Assembly (NCBI GenBank): GCA_965277355.1
Contig: CBDICN010000001.1
Coordinates: forward strand, 1,302,001 to 1,366,000
DNA length: 64,000 nucleotides
Direction: 5' to 3'
Source: RH-AL1 sp965277355
GTDB lineage: Bacteria > Pseudomonadota > Alphaproteobacteria > Rhizobiales > Beijerinckiaceae
Numbering within the stretch: position 1 is the stretch's first letter; each line of letters begins with the position of its first letter. The translations under genes were made by a program, and so were the position numbers. This document shows, piece by piece, positions 15,219-24,663 of this stretch. Under the pieces are notes generated by a model. That model searched no databases, was not told the origin of the DNA, and saw only the letters and a program-made list of their open reading frames with translations.

Positions 15219-15940
15219 GCGGGAGCGCCGTGCGCGGCGACACCGCGGGGGGCACCGTTCGGGCCGATCCCTACGCCTGGCCGTTCGACGGCGACCTGCG
15301 GCCCGGCAACACGGCGCTGATGATCATCGACATGCAGACGGACTTCTGCGGCAAGGGCGGATACGTCGATGCGATGGGCTACGATCTGGCCCTAACCCGC
15401 GCGCCGATCGAGCCGATCAAGGCGCTCCTCGCGGCGATGCGCGGGCTGGGCTTCACCATCATCCATACGCGCGAGGGGCACCGACCGGACCTCGGCGACC
15501 TGCCGGCCAACAAGCGCTGGCGGTCGCGCCAGATCGGCGCCGGCATCGGCGATCCCGGCCCGTGCGGCCGCGTGCTCGTGCGCGGCGAGCCCGGCTGGGA
15601 GATCATCCCCGAGCTCGCGCCGACGCCTGGCGAGATCGTGATCGACAAGCCCGGCAAAGGATCGTTCTGCGCGACGGATCTCGAACTGATCCTGCGCACA
15701 TCCGGCATCCGCAACCTGGTGCTGACCGGCATCACGACGGATGTTTGTGTCCATACCACCATGCGCGAAGCCAACGACCGTGGCTTCGAATGCCTGCTCG
15801 TCGCCGATTGTTGCGCGGCGACGGACGCCGGCAACCATGCGGCCGCCCTGAAGATGGTGACGATGCAAGGCGGCGTCTTCGGCGCCGTGGCGCGCAGCGA
15901 GGCGGTCCTCGTCGCGCTTGCTTCCATCCGTCACGCGTGA
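15215..15940 (+). CDS. Biuret amidohydrolase-like isochorismatase-family hydrolase (BiuH/TrtA type)
   Basis: 241 aa, starting four bases before the amiF stop (ATGA overlap), so translation is probably coupled. The cysteine-hydrolase triad is Asp in LMIIDMQTDFCGKGGYVD, Lys in IDKPGKGSFCATDLE and Cys in LTGITTDVCVHTTMREAND. The segments HTREGHRPDLGDLPANKRW and IGAGIGDPGPCGR closely follow, from memory, the Rhizobium biuret amidohydrolase. Biuret hydrolysis yields allophanate and ammonia. The paralogous triuret hydrolase TrtA is very similar, so the exact substrate is open. Confidence 0.85.
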   Translation: MSGSAVRGDTAGGTVRADPYAWPFDGDLRPGNTALMIIDMQTDFCGKGGYVDAMGYDLALTRAPIEPIKALLAAMRGLGFTIIHTREGHRPDLGDLPANKRWRSRQIGAGIGDPGPCGRVLVRGEPGWEIIPELAPTPGEIVIDKPGKGSFCATDLELILRTSGIRNLVLTGITTDVCVHTTMREANDRGFECLLVADCCAATDAGNHAAALKMVTMQGGVFGAVARSEAVLVALASIRHA

Positions 15941-16056
15941 TCGGCCCGGTCGCCGGGCAAGTCACCCCCCGTCGGGCCGCGCCTGACAGAAAGCAGGCTC
16001 TCGGCCCCGATCTTGCAAACCTTCGTCGCAGCCAAAGCATGATGAGGGGCGTACCA

Positions 16057-17373
16057 ATGGCAGGTCTGAGCGGCAAGCAGCTGATCGGGGGCGAGCACGT
16101 GCTCGGCGACGAATACGAGCATCGTCCCGTCCCGGCGGCGGCGCGGCGATCGTTGTTCTCCAACCTTATCGTGTGGCTCGGCTTTCCGATGATCATCACC
16201 GGCGCGATCACCGGGTCGCTGCTGGTCCTCGGCCTCGGCTTCAAGAACGCCGTCGTCTGCATGGTCATCGGCAATCTGTTCATGCTCGCCTACGTCGGCC
16301 TTCTCGGCCTCCTGGGCGAGCAGTCCGGCATGAATTTCGGGCTTATCGCCAGCAGGGTGTTCGGCGCCAAGGGCTTCATGCTCGCCTCGGGTCTGCTGTC
16401 GACGCTGTTGCTCGGCTGGTTCGCCGTGCAGACCGGCATCACCGGCGCCCTCGTCAGCAAGGCCTACGGGCTGAACTACGTGCTGATGACGGTCATCGCC
16501 GGTCTCCTCTACATCGGCATCACCTTCGTCGGGGTACGCGGGCTGCATTGGATCGGTCTCGTCTCCGTACCGCTTTTCGTCGTGCTCGGGGTGTTCGTCG
16601 CCTGGCACGCCGCCTCCGCGACGACCTGGGCCGCGGTCGTCGACTATCCCGGCAACGGAGGCGCCGCCAGCATGTCGATGGGCGTCGGGGTTACCATGGT
16701 CATCGCGCTGTTCGCGGACGCGGGCACGGTGACGCCGGACTTCAATCGGTGGGCGAAGACCTCGTCGGACTCATGGACCGCGACGTTCGGAGCATTCCCG
16801 TTCGCCAACATGGTCGCGATGCTCGTCGGCGGCATCACCACCGCCGCCCTCGCCGTGCCCAACGCCAACCCGTTCGGAGCCGACAACATGTTCGGCTACA
16901 TGAACGGGCTCGGCGTCGGATGGCTCAGCGTGATCGCCTTCGTGTTCCTCTACGTGAATCTCGGCTCGGTCTGCTCGCACTGCCTCTACAACGCGTCGAC
17001 CGGCTGGTCGCGCATCCTCGACACCAACATGCGGCTGATGGCGGTGATCCTCGGCGTGATCGGGATCGCGATCGCGGCGACGGACGTCTGGTCCTTCTTC
17101 ATCCAATGGCTGTCGCTGCTGGGCATTCTGGTGCCGCCGATCGGCGCGATCGTTCTCGTGGACCAGTATCTCGTGCGGCCGGACCGCACGTTGGTGAAGG
17201 CGTGGCGACCGCTGGCCTTCGCGGCTTGGGCGGTCGGATCGTTCGTGGCTCTCCTCGTCGACAAGGTGGTTCCCGAACTTTGCACAGCGGTCTCGGCTTT
17301 CGTTGTGGCCGGTGCGGCCTATTGGGTGTTGTGCTCGCTGGCGGCCCGGCGCGCGCCCGCGCTGGCGCAGTAG
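16057..17373 (+). CDS. NCS1-family nucleobase/amide permease (CodB-like)
   Basis: 438 aa from ATG 16057, with GAGGGG 8 bases upstream. About twelve membrane segments are seen, beginning LIVWLGFPMIITGAITGSLL, with the NCS1-like stretches GLIASRVFGAKGFMLASG and VTPDFNRWAKTSSDSW. NCS1 symporters import cytosine, allantoin, hydantoins and related ureides with H+ or Na+. Its position between biuret hydrolase and amidase suggests it brings in biuret or a related amide; that is inference. The gene follows the hydrolase by 116 bases. Confidence 0.85.
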   Translation: MAGLSGKQLIGGEHVLGDEYEHRPVPAAARRSLFSNLIVWLGFPMIITGAITGSLLVLGLGFKNAVVCMVIGNLFMLAYVGLLGLLGEQSGMNFGLIASRVFGAKGFMLASGLLSTLLLGWFAVQTGITGALVSKAYGLNYVLMTVIAGLLYIGITFVGVRGLHWIGLVSVPLFVVLGVFVAWHAASATTWAAVVDYPGNGGAASMSMGVGVTMVIALFADAGTVTPDFNRWAKTSSDSWTATFGAFPFANMVAMLVGGITTAALAVPNANPFGADNMFGYMNGLGVGWLSVIAFVFLYVNLGSVCSHCLYNASTGWSRILDTNMRLMAVILGVIGIAIAATDVWSFFIQWLSLLGILVPPIGAIVLVDQYLVRPDRTLVKAWRPLAFAAWAVGSFVALLVDKVVPELCTAVSAFVVAGAAYWVLCSLAARRAPALAQ

Positions 17374-17406
17374 CCTTGCAGCAATCCCCGGCATGAAAGA
17401 CGCTCG

Positions 17407-18876
17407 ATGTCGCTATCGGACGAAGTCTGCGATTGGAGCGCGACGAAGATCGCCGCAACGGTCAGGAGCCGCGAAGTCTCCGCGCTCGAGGTGGCGAACG
17501 CCCACCTCGAGCGTATGGATCGCCTCGAGCCCAAGCTCCACGCCTTCTGCACGCCGACGCCCGACCTTGCCCGCGAGACCGCCGGCAAGATCGACGCGGA
17601 CCTGAAGGCCGGGCGGCCACTGGGGGCGCTCGCCGGCGTGCCGGTCGGCGTCAAGGACCTGATCTGCACCGCCGGCATCAGGACGGTCTCGGGCTCGATC
17701 GCCTACAAGGACTTCGTGCCCGACGAGGACGACGTCGTCGTCGAGCGCCTCAAGGCCGCGGGATGTGTGATCCTCGGCAAGACCAACGTGCCGGAGTTCG
17801 GCTACAGCGGTGTCGGCCACAATCCGGTGTTCGAGACGACGCGCAACCCCTGGAATCTCGAGCGCACGTCGGGCGGTTCGAGCGCCGGGTCCGGCGCGGC
17901 CGTGGCGGCGGGGCTGTGCCCCTTCGCCCTCGGTAGCGACGGCGGCGGCTCGGTCCGCATCCCCTCGGCCCATTGCGGGATCTACGGCCTGAAGGCCTCG
18001 ATGGGCCGGGTGCCGCTCTATCCCGGCACCAAGGACGAACGCTATCCCGGCGTCTCCGGCTGGGAGAGCCTCGAACACATCGGACCTATGAGCCGCACCG
18101 TCGAGGATGCGGCCTTGATGATGTCGGTCATCGCCGGACCTGATCCGCGCGACCGCTTTTCGATCCCCGCCGCCCGCTTCGACTGGACCGAGAGCACCAA
18201 GGGCGACGTGCGCGGGCTCAGGATCGGTTTCAGCATCGACTGGGGCTATGCAGCCGTCGATTCGGAAGTCCGCGCGATCGCGACCGAAGCCGCGAGAGTC
18301 TTCGAGACCGAACTTGGCTGCGTGGTGGAGGAGGCACACCCCGGGTGGAGCGATCCGTTCGAGGCGTTCTGGGGCCTCGTCGCCGCCGAGACCGATCTCA
18401 AGGGCATGCGCAAGATGGTGGCCGAGCACGGCGCCAAAATGTCGCCGCACCTCGTCGCGTTCATCGAGCGGGCCTGGACCGCCGAGGACTTCACTAACGC
18501 GCTGATGACGCGCAAGGCGGTGAACAACAAGATGTGGCGCTACATGCAGCGCTACGACCTCCTGTTGACGCCGACCTTGGCCGTCCCCCCTTTCGCGTTG
18601 GACATCCAGGGTCCGGAGAAGATCGACGGGCGCATGGTCCCGACGACGGCATGGCTCGCCTTCACCTTCCCGATGAATATGACGGGGCAGCCGGCGGCCT
18701 CGATCCCGGCCGGCTTCACGGCCGAGGGCCTGCCGGTCGGCCTGCAGATCGTCGGGCGCCATCTCGCCGACGACACCGTGTTGCGCGCTTCAGCCTGTTT
18801 CGAGCGTGTCCGTCCCTGGCTCGACCGCCGCCCTCCCGTGCTGATCGAGGATCAGGAGCCGATCTCAGCGAGGTAG
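17407..18876 (+). CDS. Amidase signature family protein
   Basis: 489 aa. The Ser-cisSer-Lys triad is visible: Lys in VPVGVKDLICTAGI, cis-Ser in TSGGSSAGSGAAVA and the nucleophile Ser in GSDGGGSVRIPSA. The length fits stand-alone amidases and AtzE (1-carboxybiuret hydrolase). The ~130-aa C-terminal domain of AtzF allophanate hydrolase is missing. As fourth gene of the operon (33 bases after the permease) it may deaminate an intermediate of the same pathway, but the family is too broad to assign a substrate. A second, unrelated copy of the family lies at 43403-44857. Confidence 0.85.
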   Translation: MSLSDEVCDWSATKIAATVRSREVSALEVANAHLERMDRLEPKLHAFCTPTPDLARETAGKIDADLKAGRPLGALAGVPVGVKDLICTAGIRTVSGSIAYKDFVPDEDDVVVERLKAAGCVILGKTNVPEFGYSGVGHNPVFETTRNPWNLERTSGGSSAGSGAAVAAGLCPFALGSDGGGSVRIPSAHCGIYGLKASMGRVPLYPGTKDERYPGVSGWESLEHIGPMSRTVEDAALMMSVIAGPDPRDRFSIPAARFDWTESTKGDVRGLRIGFSIDWGYAAVDSEVRAIATEAARVFETELGCVVEEAHPGWSDPFEAFWGLVAAETDLKGMRKMVAEHGAKMSPHLVAFIERAWTAEDFTNALMTRKAVNNKMWRYMQRYDLLLTPTLAVPPFALDIQGPEKIDGRMVPTTAWLAFTFPMNMTGQPAASIPAGFTAEGLPVGLQIVGRHLADDTVLRASACFERVRPWLDRRPPVLIEDQEPISAR

Positions 18877-19145
18877 CTTGAACCTTGCGAAGCGCGGCGC
18901 AGTATTAGAAGAACCGCTGGATGCTTGTTGGGTGGGCAGTCGCTTCTTCCATCTTCGGCCCACAACGCCGTCATCATCGCGCTGGCCCACAATGCGCTTC
19001 GCGCAGGGAAGGATGCGCCCGGCGCTAAAGCAGGGCCAAGCTCAGATTCTGCGATCGAAGCAACAGCCGGTTAACGCTGTTTGCGCGAAAACCTCGTCAA
19101 CTCAGCGCTCTAAGCCTTAGTCTCGCTCGATATGGGTGAGGTGAG

Positions 19146-20432
19146 ATGAAGTCGATCGCAGCTGTCGTTGTCGTAGGCGCGGGCCCTTACGGCTTGTCCA
19201 TCGCCGCGCACCTGTCCGCGCGGGGTCTCGCACCGGTCGTCTTCGGCCGCCCGATGGATAGTTGGCGCGAGGGCATGCCGCAAGGAATGCAGCTCAAGTC
19301 CGAGGGCTTTGCCTCTTGCCTCTCCGATCCGGCCGGCGCGCTCACGCTCCGCCGCTTCTGCGAGGAAGAGGGTCTGCCCTACGCCGATCTCGACCTGCCG
19401 GTGCCGGTCGAGACCTTCGCCGCCTACGGTGTCGCCTTCCAGAAGCGACTCGTTCCGCAGCTCGACCGGAGGCTCGTGCGGCAGCTACGGATTGCGCCGC
19501 ACGGCTTCGATGTCGAGCTCGAGGACGGGATGCTGGTTGCCGCGCGCCGGGTCATCGTGGCGGCCGGGATCAGGCCCTACAGCCACATCCCCGCGATACT
19601 CGAAGGCCTTTCATCGGAGAGGCTCAGTCACACCGCCGAGCGCGCCGACTACACGGGCTTTGCCGGACGCCGCGTCGCGGTGATCGGCGCCGGTGCCTCC
19701 GCGATCGATGCGGCTGCCGCCCTGCAGCGGGCCGGCGCGTTCGTGCACCTCATCAGCCGACGCGCGGCCGTCACCTTCTATGATGCCGGCCAGCGGCACT
19801 GGTGGCATCGGCTGAAGGCACCGATGACGCCTCTCGGACCCGGCTGGAAGAAATTCCTGTGCGTCAAGGCGCCCCTGCTGTTCCGCGCCCTCCCCGAACA
19901 CTTGCGCGTGAAGATCGTCCGCCGCTATCTCGGACCCGCCCCTGGCTGGTCGGCCCGCGGCGATGTCGATGGCAAGGTCGCGCTGACGCTGTCGGCGAAC
20001 GTCGTCGCTGCGCGGGAGAGCGCCGCCGGTGTCGAGCTGGTGATCGTCGGACGGAACGGACGCCGCGTTCTCGAGCCGGTCGATCATGTCGTCGCGGGCA
20101 CCGGCTACCGGGTCGCCGTGCGCATGCTGCCGTTCCTCGATCGCGGCCTCGCCGAGCGTCTCGCGTTGACCAACAATGCGCCGCGGCTGTCCTCCTTCTT
20201 CGAAACGAATGTCAGCGGTCTCTACTTCGCGGGCACGGCGGCGGCGTTTGCTTTCGGTCCTATGCTCCGCTTCGTCTGCGGCGCCGATTTCGCGGCGCGC
20301 CGGATCGCTCGCCATGTTGCCGCGGCGGAAGCTCGCGCCTCGAAGCATGCCGCTCGAGGCGGCAGGAGGCTGGGAGCAATTCCCGCGCTTCAACGGGAAA
20401 CCGTGCCCGTTGGCGATACCTCCAGAGCCTGA
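19146..20432 (+). CDS. FAD-dependent NAD(P)-binding oxidoreductase (monooxygenase-like)
   Basis: 428 aa from ATG 19146 with GAGG close upstream. There are two dinucleotide-binding motifs: VVVVGAGPYGLSIAAHLSA at the N-terminus for FAD, and VAVIGAGASAIDAAAAL near residue 180 for NAD(P)H. Between them, MQLKSEGFASCLSDP is a feature of a little-studied oxidoreductase group related to N-hydroxylating and Baeyer-Villiger monooxygenases. The closing VSGLYFAGTAAAFAFGP is the C-terminal FAD contact. It is followed by the ATP-grasp gene after 24 bases, so both are probably cotranscribed. The substrate is unknown. Confidence 0.8.
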   Translation: MKSIAAVVVVGAGPYGLSIAAHLSARGLAPVVFGRPMDSWREGMPQGMQLKSEGFASCLSDPAGALTLRRFCEEEGLPYADLDLPVPVETFAAYGVAFQKRLVPQLDRRLVRQLRIAPHGFDVELEDGMLVAARRVIVAAGIRPYSHIPAILEGLSSERLSHTAERADYTGFAGRRVAVIGAGASAIDAAAALQRAGAFVHLISRRAAVTFYDAGQRHWWHRLKAPMTPLGPGWKKFLCVKAPLLFRALPEHLRVKIVRRYLGPAPGWSARGDVDGKVALTLSANVVAARESAAGVELVIVGRNGRRVLEPVDHVVAGTGYRVAVRMLPFLDRGLAERLALTNNAPRLSSFFETNVSGLYFAGTAAAFAFGPMLRFVCGADFAARRIARHVAAAEARASKHAARGGRRLGAIPALQRETVPVGDTSRA

Positions 20433-20456
20433 TCGACCGTTTACAAGGTGCTCTTC

Positions 20457-21746
20457 ATGTCGCCGCGCATCCTGTTCGTCACCCTGCTCAACGACGTTGG
20501 CTCGGACCGAATCGTCGCCGCGATGGGCCGAAGCGGATGCGATTGCGCGGTGCTCGGCCCCGCCGACGGTTTCGCGGCGCAATCGCGCTTTGCCGGCGCG
20601 CGCTTCCCACTCCCGCGTCTCGGCGGCTCATGGATTCGCAGCTGCGGCTTCGGCGCCCGGTTCGGCAGGATCGTGCGAGCCTGGCGCCCCGACCTCGTGA
20701 TCCCGCTCGATGACTTCACCGCTCGAACCCTGCGGGCCGACCGCGTCTACCGCACCGCGACGGAAGAGGTCAGAGCGCTCATCGAGCGCTCCTTCGGCGC
20801 GCCCGGCGGTTTCGGCATCATCTGCAGCCGGGAAAGGCAGATCGCGCTGGCCGCCGAACTCAAGATCCGCACGCCGCGCCAACGGACGATCGTCACACTG
20901 CGGGACGCCGCTGATGCCGCGGCCGCGTTCGGCTATCCCGTCGTGCTGAAGCGCGAGCAGACGTGCGGCGGCTTCGGCGTCGCGATCGTCAGCAACGAGA
21001 TTGAGCTCGCCCGCGCCTTCAGCAAGGCTTTCCGCACAGCGACGATGAAACGCCTGGCCCAGACGGCCCTGCGCCTGACGACAGCCGACCAGAACGCGCT
21101 CGTCATGCAGAAGTACATCGCCGGGCCGATGGCGTTCCGCGTCGTCGCCTGCGCGGCCGGCACGGTGCTCGACGGCATCAGCTTCGTCGCCGCTTGCGTC
21201 AATCCTCCGGTGACCGGCGCGAGCACGGTTGTCCGCGCGATCGATTGTCCCGAGATGGAGGCCGCCGCGCGCTCGCTCGTCGCCGCACTCGGCTGCTCGG
21301 GTCTCGTCGCGCTCGATTATATCCTTTCGGCCGAAGGTGCCTCGCTCATCGAGATCAACCCGCGGCCGGTCGCCAGCGGCCATCTCGGCGCCCTCTACGG
21401 CCACGACATCTACCGCGCGCTTGTCGATGCCGCGCGCGGAAGAGCCGTCCTGTCTTCGAGCGGGCTGTCCGTCGGTCCCGAGCGCATCGCCCTCTTCCCG
21501 CGCGAACTCGATCGTGATCCGGCCAGCGCGTTCCTCTCGGCATCGGGCGGTTCGGCGCCGATGCACGATCTGCCCTGCGACGATCCCGAAATGCTCAAAC
21601 TGTACGGGCGATGGCTCGAACGCCGACATCCGCGCCGGATCACGAGCCTGCGGCGGCTTCTGCCGCATGGCTTCGATACTCCCTTCGAGTGCGCACGCCC
21701 ACGCGACTCGGACGTGAGCGAGGTCCTCGCGCCCGATCCGCTGTAG
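20457..21746 (+). CDS. ATP-grasp domain protein, probable carboxylate-amine/thiol ligase
   Basis: 429 aa from ATG 20457, chosen because CAAGG lies 8 bases upstream; GTG 20448 is an alternative. The N-terminal Rossmann-like domain reads RILFVTLLNDVGSD. The ATP-grasp core has YPVVLKREQTCGGFGVAIV (ATP-binding Lys and glycine loop), VMQKYIAGPMAFRVV and the Mg2+-binding end ALDYILSAEGASLIEINPRP. Such ligases activate a carboxylate as acyl phosphate and join it to an amine or thiol. Coupling to the upstream FAD enzyme suggests a small-molecule or peptide-like product, but neither substrate can be read from the sequence. Confidence 0.82.
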   Translation: MSPRILFVTLLNDVGSDRIVAAMGRSGCDCAVLGPADGFAAQSRFAGARFPLPRLGGSWIRSCGFGARFGRIVRAWRPDLVIPLDDFTARTLRADRVYRTATEEVRALIERSFGAPGGFGIICSRERQIALAAELKIRTPRQRTIVTLRDAADAAAAFGYPVVLKREQTCGGFGVAIVSNEIELARAFSKAFRTATMKRLAQTALRLTTADQNALVMQKYIAGPMAFRVVACAAGTVLDGISFVAACVNPPVTGASTVVRAIDCPEMEAAARSLVAALGCSGLVALDYILSAEGASLIEINPRPVASGHLGALYGHDIYRALVDAARGRAVLSSSGLSVGPERIALFPRELDRDPASAFLSASGGSAPMHDLPCDDPEMLKLYGRWLERRHPRRITSLRRLLPHGFDTPFECARPRDSDVSEVLAPDPL

Positions 21747-21836
21747 CGTCAAGGCTGCTCGCGCGCACCTGGGTCGAGGTGCTGACGGAGGCTCTGCGGA
21801 CCTACCGGAGCGCCGCTCACGGCGGCTCCGGCGCGG

Positions 21837-23000
21837 CTACCGTCCGGGGCTCGTCAGCACGGTCGCCTGGCGGCCGATCGTGCGGCGGTGGCTTCGCGGG
21901 CCGAGATGAGTCAGGATCTCGTAGCCGATCGTGTCGGCGCGACGAGCGAGATCGTCGACGGAAATCTCCGAGCCGAGCAGTTCGACGCTGTCGCCGCGTT
22001 CGATCATCGGCGCATCGGTCACGTCGACGACGGTGAGGTCCATCGAAATGCGTCCGACCATCGGGCAAAGCGCGCCATCGACGCTCGCCTGCCCGCGCGT
22101 GGCGGCATTGGTGCCGATCGCGCCGCACGGAATGCCGTCGGCATAGCCGGCGCTGATCGTGGCGAGACGCCGCCGCGACGGAGCGGTCCAGTGACCGTCG
22201 TATCCGACGCGTTCGCCGGCCGCGACTTCGTGGACCTGGATGACTTTCGCCTCGAAGGAGACGACCGAGCGCATCGGGTTGGCGAGATCCGGCGTCGGAT
22301 TGCCGCCGTAGATCGCATAGCCCGGCCGCACCAGATCGAAGTGCGCCTGCGCTCCGTAGAAGATGCCGCTCGAGTTGGCGAGAGAAGTCGGGACCCCCGG
22401 CCAATGCGCGCGTAATTGATCAAAGGCCGTGATCTCCCGGCAGACGAAATCGCGGTGCTCGCGTCGCCCGGACCACACGAAGTGGCTCATCACGAGCGCG
22501 AGATCGAGCCGCGCGGAGAGGCGTACCGCCTCGGGGATCGTCGCGGCGATGACACCGAGCCTGTTCATGCCGCTGTCGACCTGCAGGGCGCAGGCACCGC
22601 GCGTGCGGGTCGTCGCCTCCAGCCAATCCTCGATTTCGAGCAGCGAGCCAAGGACGGGGCGCAATTTGGCCTTGAGGAACAGCGGCGCGGTGCGCGGCAT
22701 CAATCCATTGAGGACGTAGATCGTCGCGTCCGGAACCAGCGCGCGCAGGCGCTGGCCCTCGAAGACATGGGCGACGAAAAAGGTCTTGCAACCGGCACGG
22801 CGCAACGCGCCGGCGGCAGCCTCGAGACCCAGCCCATAGGCGTCGGCCTTGACAACGGCGGATGCCTCGGCGCTCCCCGCCTTGTCCCGTAGCAGCCGCC
22901 AGTTGGCACCCATCGCGTCGAGGTCGACGGTCACCGTCGTTCCGGCCTGCTCGGCGGCGACATCGCGCCATTCGGTGACGGAAGTCAGAAGCGGCCGCAA
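21837..23000 (-). CDS. alr: Alanine racemase
   Basis: 387 aa from a TTG at 23000; no ATG or GTG is nearby at the right length. It makes D-alanine for peptidoglycan using pyridoxal phosphate. The PLP lysine lies in SAVVKADAYGLGLEAAA. The family stretches VDSGMNRLG, LANSSGIFYG, RPGYAIYGGNPTPD, TISAGYADGIPC and VGRISMDLTVVDVTD are intact. It lies 160 bases downstream of dnaB on the same strand, the usual order in Hyphomicrobiales. Start choice is the only real doubt. Confidence 0.93.
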   Translation of the reverse strand: MRPLLTSVTEWRDVAAEQAGTTVTVDLDAMGANWRLLRDKAGSAEASAVVKADAYGLGLEAAAGALRRAGCKTFFVAHVFEGQRLRALVPDATIYVLNGLMPRTAPLFLKAKLRPVLGSLLEIEDWLEATTRTRGACALQVDSGMNRLGVIAATIPEAVRLSARLDLALVMSHFVWSGRREHRDFVCREITAFDQLRAHWPGVPTSLANSSGIFYGAQAHFDLVRPGYAIYGGNPTPDLANPMRSVVSFEAKVIQVHEVAAGERVGYDGHWTAPSRRRLATISAGYADGIPCGAIGTNAATRGQASVDGALCPMVGRISMDLTVVDVTDAPMIERGDSVELLGSEISVDDLARRADTIGYEILTHLGPRSHRRTIGRQATVLTSPGR

Positions 23001-23160
23001 CGCTGATGAACCCTCGCTTGGTCTCGACCTGTTGTCGATCTTAGTCGCAAACGGACCAATGGGGGCCCGTTTCGAGGGTCTCGCTCAACAGTTTGCTCTG
23101 GCGTGATATATCCGCCGCGTCCCAGCGCGGATGCCGTGAGCCGCTTGGCCGAGGCAGCGT

Positions 23161-24663
23161 TCAGTGGCGGGCCGGCAGATGGTCGTCGTGGGCGAGATTC
23201 GAGAAGCGCGTGAACTCGCCCTCGAAGGCGAGTTCGATGGTGCCGGTCGGTCCGTGGCGCTGTTTGCCGATGATGACCTCGGCCTTGCCATAGGCGCGCT
23301 CCATTTCCGCCTGCCAGGCGAGGAACTCCTCCGTGCCCTCCCGAGGCTGCTTGTTCTTGAGGTAGTATTCCTCCCGATAGACGAAGCAGACCACATCGGC
23401 ATCCTGCTCGATCGAGCCGGACTCGCGCAGGTCGGAGAGCTGCGGACGCTTGTCGTCGCGCGATTCGACCTGACGCGAAAGCTGCGACAGCGCCATGATC
23501 GGCACGTTCAGCTCCTTGGCCAGCGTCTTCAGCCCCGTGGTGATCTCGGTTAGCTCCTGGACGCGGTTTTCGCCTTTCGACTTCGAGCCCGACAGAAGCT
23601 GAAGGTAGTCGACCACCAGAAGGTCGAGGCCGCGCTGACGCTTCAGGCGGCGCGCGCGGGCGGTGAGCTGCGCGATCGAGATGCCGCCGGTCTGGTCGAT
23701 GTAGAAGGGGATCTGCTGCATCTCACGGGCGGCCTGCGCCACGCGATGGAAGTCCTGCTCGGTAATGTCGCCCCGACGGATTTTGTAGGAGGCGACTTGG
23801 GCTTGTTCCGCGACGATGCGGGTCGCGAGCTGCTCGCACGACATTTCGAGCGAGAAGAAGCCGACGATGCCGCCATTGACCGTCTCGTGCGTGCCGTCCG
23901 GCTTCTGGCGGAATTCGTAGGCCTTGGCGATGTTGAAGGCGATGTTGGTGGCAAGCGCGGTCTTGCCCATGCCAGGACGGCCGGCGACGATCACGAGGTC
24001 GGACGCCTGCAGGCCGCCCATCATCTTGTCGAGGTCGCTCATGCCGGTGGCGATGCCCGACAGACCTCCGTCGCGCTCGAACGCCTTGGCCGCCATGTCG
24101 ACAGCGGACGTGAGTGCGTCGGAGAAGCGCTGGAAGCCGCCGTCGTAGCGGCCGGTTTCTGCGATCGAGTAGAGCTTGCGCTCGGCCTCCTCGATCTGGT
24201 CGCGCGGCGTCACGTCGACGGGCGCATCGTAGGCGCCGTTGACGATGTCCTCGCCGATCACGATGAGGTCGCGCCGCGTCGCGAGGTCATGGACGGTGCG
24301 CCCGTAATCCTCGGCATTGATGATCGCGGTGGCTTCGGCGGCGAGGCGGGCGAGATACTGCGGGATCGTCATGCCGCCGAGATCGGCGTCGCCCAGGAAG
24401 GTCTTCAGCGTGACGGGCGTCGCCACTTTGCCGGCGCGGATGAGCTGCGAGGCGACGTCGTAGATGCGCCGGTGCAGTTCCTCGGAGAAGTGCTCCGGCT
24501 TGAGGAAGTCCGACACGCGATCGAAGGCGTCGTTGTTGATGAGGATGGCGCCGAGCAGCGCCTGCTCCGCCTCGATGTTGTGGGGAGCGACACGGAAGCC
24601 GGTGTCGCCCTGCTGGCGAGCGAGCGACGCAAAGCGCCCGCCCGCGTGATCCATAAGGGTCAT
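23161..24663 (-). CDS. dnaB: Replicative DNA helicase
   Basis: 500 aa. DnaB is the hexameric helicase of the replication fork. The N-terminal domain begins FRVAPHNIEAEQALLGAILI. The RecA-like C-terminal domain has Walker A VIVAGRPGMGKTALATNIA, Walker B LDLLVVDYLQLLSG, and QLSRQVESRDDKRPQLSDLR with an arginine-finger region near VICFVYREEYYLK-type sequence. No intein or insertion is present. It follows the ribosomal genes at a distance, separated by ~1 kb containing two decayed genes, and precedes alr. Confidence 0.97.
   Translation of the reverse strand: MTLMDHAGGRFASLARQQGDTGFRVAPHNIEAEQALLGAILINNDAFDRVSDFLKPEHFSEELHRRIYDVASQLIRAGKVATPVTLKTFLGDADLGGMTIPQYLARLAAEATAIINAEDYGRTVHDLATRRDLIVIGEDIVNGAYDAPVDVTPRDQIEEAERKLYSIAETGRYDGGFQRFSDALTSAVDMAAKAFERDGGLSGIATGMSDLDKMMGGLQASDLVIVAGRPGMGKTALATNIAFNIAKAYEFRQKPDGTHETVNGGIVGFFSLEMSCEQLATRIVAEQAQVASYKIRRGDITEQDFHRVAQAAREMQQIPFYIDQTGGISIAQLTARARRLKRQRGLDLLVVDYLQLLSGSKSKGENRVQELTEITTGLKTLAKELNVPIMALSQLSRQVESRDDKRPQLSDLRESGSIEQDADVVCFVYREEYYLKNKQPREGTEEFLAWQAEMERAYGKAEVIIGKQRHGPTGTIELAFEGEFTRFSNLAHDDHLPARH

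Noticed and set aside
18878..19120. 80-codon plus-strand frame between amidase and the FAD oxidoreductase
   Set aside because: No ribosome-binding site, unnatural composition and no family; treated as intergenic.
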